A DNA stretch of 64,000 nt, taken from assembly GCF_052115025.1 (NCBI RefSeq), contig NZ_JBFRFW010000026.1, forward strand, positions 1 to 64,000, in the 5' to 3' direction. Every line of letters starts with the position of its first letter. The first letter of the stretch is position 1. Below are positions 61,830 through 64,000 of this stretch, one piece after another. The notes beneath the pieces were generated by a model, which worked only from the letters and a program-made list of their open reading frames with translations, did no database searches and had not been told where the DNA came from. Source of the stretch: Bradyrhizobium_A sp052115025 (lineage in GTDB: Bacteria; Pseudomonadota; Alphaproteobacteria; Rhizobiales; Xanthobacteraceae). The translations under genes were made by a program, and so were the position numbers.

Positions 61830-62483
61830 ATGGCCCGGACCACACTGACCATCACCAGCAAGAACTACTCGTCGTGGTCGCTGCGCGGCTGGTTGCTGGC
61901 CCGCTTCGCGGGGCTCGATTTCGACGAGGTGGTGGTGTCGCCGGACGATCCGGCCACCCGCGCCGAGATCCTGCTGTTGTCGTCCTCGATCCTCGTGCCG
62001 TGCCTGCGCCATGACGGGGCGGTGGTCTGGGATACGCTCGCGATCGCCGAGTATCTCAATGAAATCAAGCCGGAGGCGGGGCTGCTGCCACAGGACCGGA
62101 TCCTGCGGGCGCGCTGTCGTTCGATTTGCGGCGAGATCCATTCCGGGTTCGCCAACCTGCGCTCGTCGCTGCCGGTCAACCTCAAGGGACATTTTCCCAA
62201 CTTCCGCATCTGGTCGCGTGCCCAGGCCGATATCGATCGCATCGTCACGCTGTGGAGCGATTGCCTCGCCGAGAGCGGCGGTCCGTTCCTGTTCGGCGAG
62301 CGCACCATGGCGGACGCGATGTACGCGCCGGTGGTGACGCGTTTCCGGACCTATGACGTTCGTCTCAGCAGCCGCCTCGACACCTATGCCGATGTCATCA
62401 TGGCGATGCCGGAGATGCAGGAGTGGGTGGCGGCGGCGAAGCTCGAGCCGGCCGACATCGAGGAGCTCGAGGTCGATTTCTAG
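61830..62483 (+). CDS. Glutathione S-transferase family protein
   Basis: A 217-residue protein. The thioredoxin-like N-domain has TITSKNYSSWSLRGWLLARF (catalytic Ser/Tyr region) and ILVPCLRHDGAVVWDTLAIA with the Glu/Asp-Thr-Ala pair binding glutathione. The all-helical C-domain has FGERTMADAMYAPVVTRF. AAGGAGG lies 6 bases before the ATG at 61830. The substrate is unknown. Confidence 0.88.
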   Translation: MARTTLTITSKNYSSWSLRGWLLARFAGLDFDEVVVSPDDPATRAEILLLSSSILVPCLRHDGAVVWDTLAIAEYLNEIKPEAGLLPQDRILRARCRSICGEIHSGFANLRSSLPVNLKGHFPNFRIWSRAQADIDRIVTLWSDCLAESGGPFLFGERTMADAMYAPVVTRFRTYDVRLSSRLDTYADVIMAMPEMQEWVAAAKLEPADIEELEVDF

Positions 62484-62696
62484 GCTGTTGCCTGCGCGCC
62501 GCGCTGCCCAGCAATGTGCCGGGCCTGCTCAACGCGCGTTCAGCGCGTGGCGCGCGCGACCGCCATAGGCGAGGCGGGCAGGGCGTGCGTCACGCCTGCG
62601 GCAATGGTCCTAAGTCGAGATGGATCAAACGGTTTCGGCCGCCTGAACGGATATGCGGCCGGACACGCGCCGCGGCCGCGGCGCAGTGGCGTGGTT

Positions 62697-62710
62697 TTCG
62701 CATATGCGAA
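62697..62710. promoter_or_regulatory. Perfect 14-bp palindrome upstream of the cupin gene
   Basis: TTCGCATATGCGAA is fully self-complementary and lies 86 bases before the cupin ATG, in a 312-base gap (62484-62795) otherwise without features. TTCGCATATGCGAA-like sites are common operators of IclR-, MarR- or GntR-type regulators in aromatic catabolism. No regulator gene is in the window. Confidence 0.55.
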
Positions 62711-62795
62711 GAGGGCCGCTGCGCCGGGTATGCCAGCGCTGCCGGTCCCTGACCCGCGCGCGCCGAAACCGCGCACGAACCCCCTGGAGGCCGCG

Positions 62796-63224
62796 ATGAA
62801 CTCCCATGCCGTTGTCAGCAAGTTCTCCCACGTCAAACCCGGCGACACCGCCTACGAGGGCGGTGGCCTGCGGGACTTCTTCCTCTACCGCGACCTCGGC
62901 ATTGCGGACGCCACCGGCGGCCAGGTGATCGCGCATCTCGTCAAGGCCAACCTGCCGCCGAGCGACGGCACCGGCTGGCATCGCCACGACTGCAATTTCC
63001 AGATCGTGCTGATGATGAAGGGGTGGGCCAAGTTCATGTACGAGGACAAGGTCACGCTGGTGGAAGCGGGCGACTGCGTGCACCAGCGGCCGGGCATCGT
63101 GCACTACCTGTTCGACTACTCGCCGGACATGGAGTACCTGGAGATCGTCAGCCCCGCCGATTTCAAGACGGTCGACATGCCCGCGCCGACCGATCAGGTG
63201 CCGCCGGTGACGCCCTGGAAATGA
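62796..63224 (+). CDS. Cupin-domain protein
   Basis: A 142-residue single-domain cupin. Metal-binding motif 1 is GTGWHRHDCNFQIVLMMKGW and motif 2 is DCVHQRPGIVHYLFDYSPD. CTGGAGG precedes the ATG at 62796. It converges on the flavin monooxygenase gene; together with the palindrome upstream a role in an aromatic or small-molecule pathway is possible, but not shown. Confidence 0.82.
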   Translation: MNSHAVVSKFSHVKPGDTAYEGGGLRDFFLYRDLGIADATGGQVIAHLVKANLPPSDGTGWHRHDCNFQIVLMMKGWAKFMYEDKVTLVEAGDCVHQRPGIVHYLFDYSPDMEYLEIVSPADFKTVDMPAPTDQVPPVTPWK

Positions 63225-63266
63225 CCGGGCACGGCCGCCGCGCCATCGTGGCGGCCTCGCCGGGTG

Positions 63267-64000
63267 TCAGATGGCGCGTGCGTCGTAGGCGTACATCCAG
63301 TTCTGGCGGCTGGCGAACAGCGGCAGCAGCAGCCGCATCATCTGGTCGCGCACGAACGCGCCGGTGGCGCTGAACTCGCGCTTGCTGTTGCCGTTCTGGC
63401 GGGCGAGCGCGACGACGCGCTCGGTGCGACCGCGCCGCTCGTTCTCGAAGTGCTCGAACGCGACATCGGTGTCGCCGCCATGACGGGCGATCAGCTTGCC
63501 GAGGCGCGAGGCGTCTTCCAGCGCCAGCGATGCGCCCTGGCCGGCATGCGGGCTCGTGGCATGGGCGGCGTCGCCGATCAGCAGCACGCGCCGGCGATGC
63601 CACAGCGGCAGCGTTGCGACGTCGAGGGTGTCGGTGACCACGAACTCCTGCGCCGCATCGATCAATTGCGGGATCGGCGCGTGCCAGCCGTCGTGGAAGG
63701 CGAGCAGGTGATCCTTGATCGCGCGCGGGCCCATGGCGCGGAACGTGTTCGCGTCGACCCCGTTCGCGGGCTGGGTGCTCCACCACATCGCATCGCCGCC
63801 GTTCGGCCCGCCGCAGATGCCGTAGCCGAAAAAGCCGGAGCGGCCGAACGTCATGTGCATGTCCTGGCCGACGCCGGCGGCGTCCAGCAGCGCGCGCGGC
63901 ACGAAGCCGCCGAAGCCGACGAGGCCGGTGTCGAAGGGGTGGGGGCCCTCCGGAAACAGCCAGGTGCGAACCGCGGAGTGGACGCCGTCGGCGCCGATCA
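63267..64000 (-). CDS. FAD-dependent aromatic-ring monooxygenase, partial
   Basis: The 3' part of a gene that enters from the right edge; the start lies outside the window. The last ~244 codons are seen. GADGVHSAVR (just inside 64000) and VLLIGDAAHATSPHAGQGAS are the FAD-binding motifs of the PHBH/UbiH-type class A monooxygenases. The end is FASRQNWMYAYDARAI. The substrate is unknown. The coding strand opposes the cupin gene. Confidence 0.85.
   Translation of the reverse strand, partial: IGADGVHSAVRTWLFPEGPHPFDTGLVGFGGFVPRALLDAAGVGQDMHMTFGRSGFFGYGICGGPNGGDAMWWSTQPANGVDANTFRAMGPRAIKDHLLAFHDGWHAPIPQLIDAAQEFVVTDTLDVATLPLWHRRRVLLIGDAAHATSPHAGQGASLALEDASRLGKLIARHGGDTDVAFEHFENERRGRTERVVALARQNGNSKREFSATGAFVRDQMMRLLLPLFASRQNWMYAYDARAI

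Overview
The window reads as a core chromosomal segment of a GC-rich alphaproteobacterium of the Bradyrhizobium/Rhodopseudomonas group (Nitrobacteraceae). Support comes from the Omp2b-type porin, the gene order rpoZ-rsh-pdxJ-acpS-lepB-rnc-era-recO and nrdR-ribD-ribE-ribH-nusB-thiL-hppA, the Mg-type HemB, an LdtR-like MarR regulator and the PHB depolymerase. I see no transposase, integrase, prophage or CRISPR array. One base (32968) is unresolved.

Layout. 0-5 kb: end of an rRNA operon (5S and its terminator), a secreted protein of unknown function, tRNA-Ser(GCT) and a major porin. 5-10.2 kb (minus strand): lytic transglycosylase, alpha/beta hydrolase and a TPR/SPINDLY-type GT41 glycosyltransferase. 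10.4-25.5 kb: dapA, mscL, smpB, a family-5 uracil-DNA glycosylase overlapping a NYN/LabA gene, then rpoZ, rsh, pdxJ, acpS, lepB, rnc, era, recO, parC and trmO. 25.5-32 kb: a padR-aldolase-DUF2798 operon, an MFS exporter, mntH with a candidate Mur/Fur box, DUF1772 and HxlR genes, and azoR. 32-37 kb: bpt, RDD, hemB, DUF6163 and ldtR. 37-40.6 kb is the most accessory-looking part: a LysR gene, a secreted hydrolase, small orphan proteins, AT-rich DNA and a decayed second copy of the ldtR 3' end with its terminator.

40.6-50 kb: DCC protein, glyA, nrdR, the riboflavin genes with a Coq7-like diiron gene between ribE and ribH, nusB, thiL and an H+-pyrophosphatase. 50-57.6 kb: an AraC regulator, an HdeA-like and an Rmf-like small protein, bamE, a cytochrome bc1 chaperone, yceD, plsX, fabH, ihfA and a MerR regulator with an acidic tract. 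57.6-64 kb: tRNA-Pro(GGG), an NsrR-like regulator with a good NsrR operator and a truncated haemoglobin, a coiled-coil membrane protein, phaZ, a GST, a cupin preceded by a perfect 14-bp palindrome, and a flavin monooxygenase cut by the window end.

Most of the window is housekeeping: stringent response, translation factors, RNA processing, lipid initiation, cofactor synthesis and envelope assembly. Many adjacent genes overlap by 4 bases (ATGA/GTGA), which suggests translational coupling. I found no convincing new multi-gene system. The best leads are the ldtR duplication flanking an islet, a long structured region ahead of lepB, the GT41 protein with an altered catalytic-loop residue, the His-rich PadR operon, and several unassigned operators.
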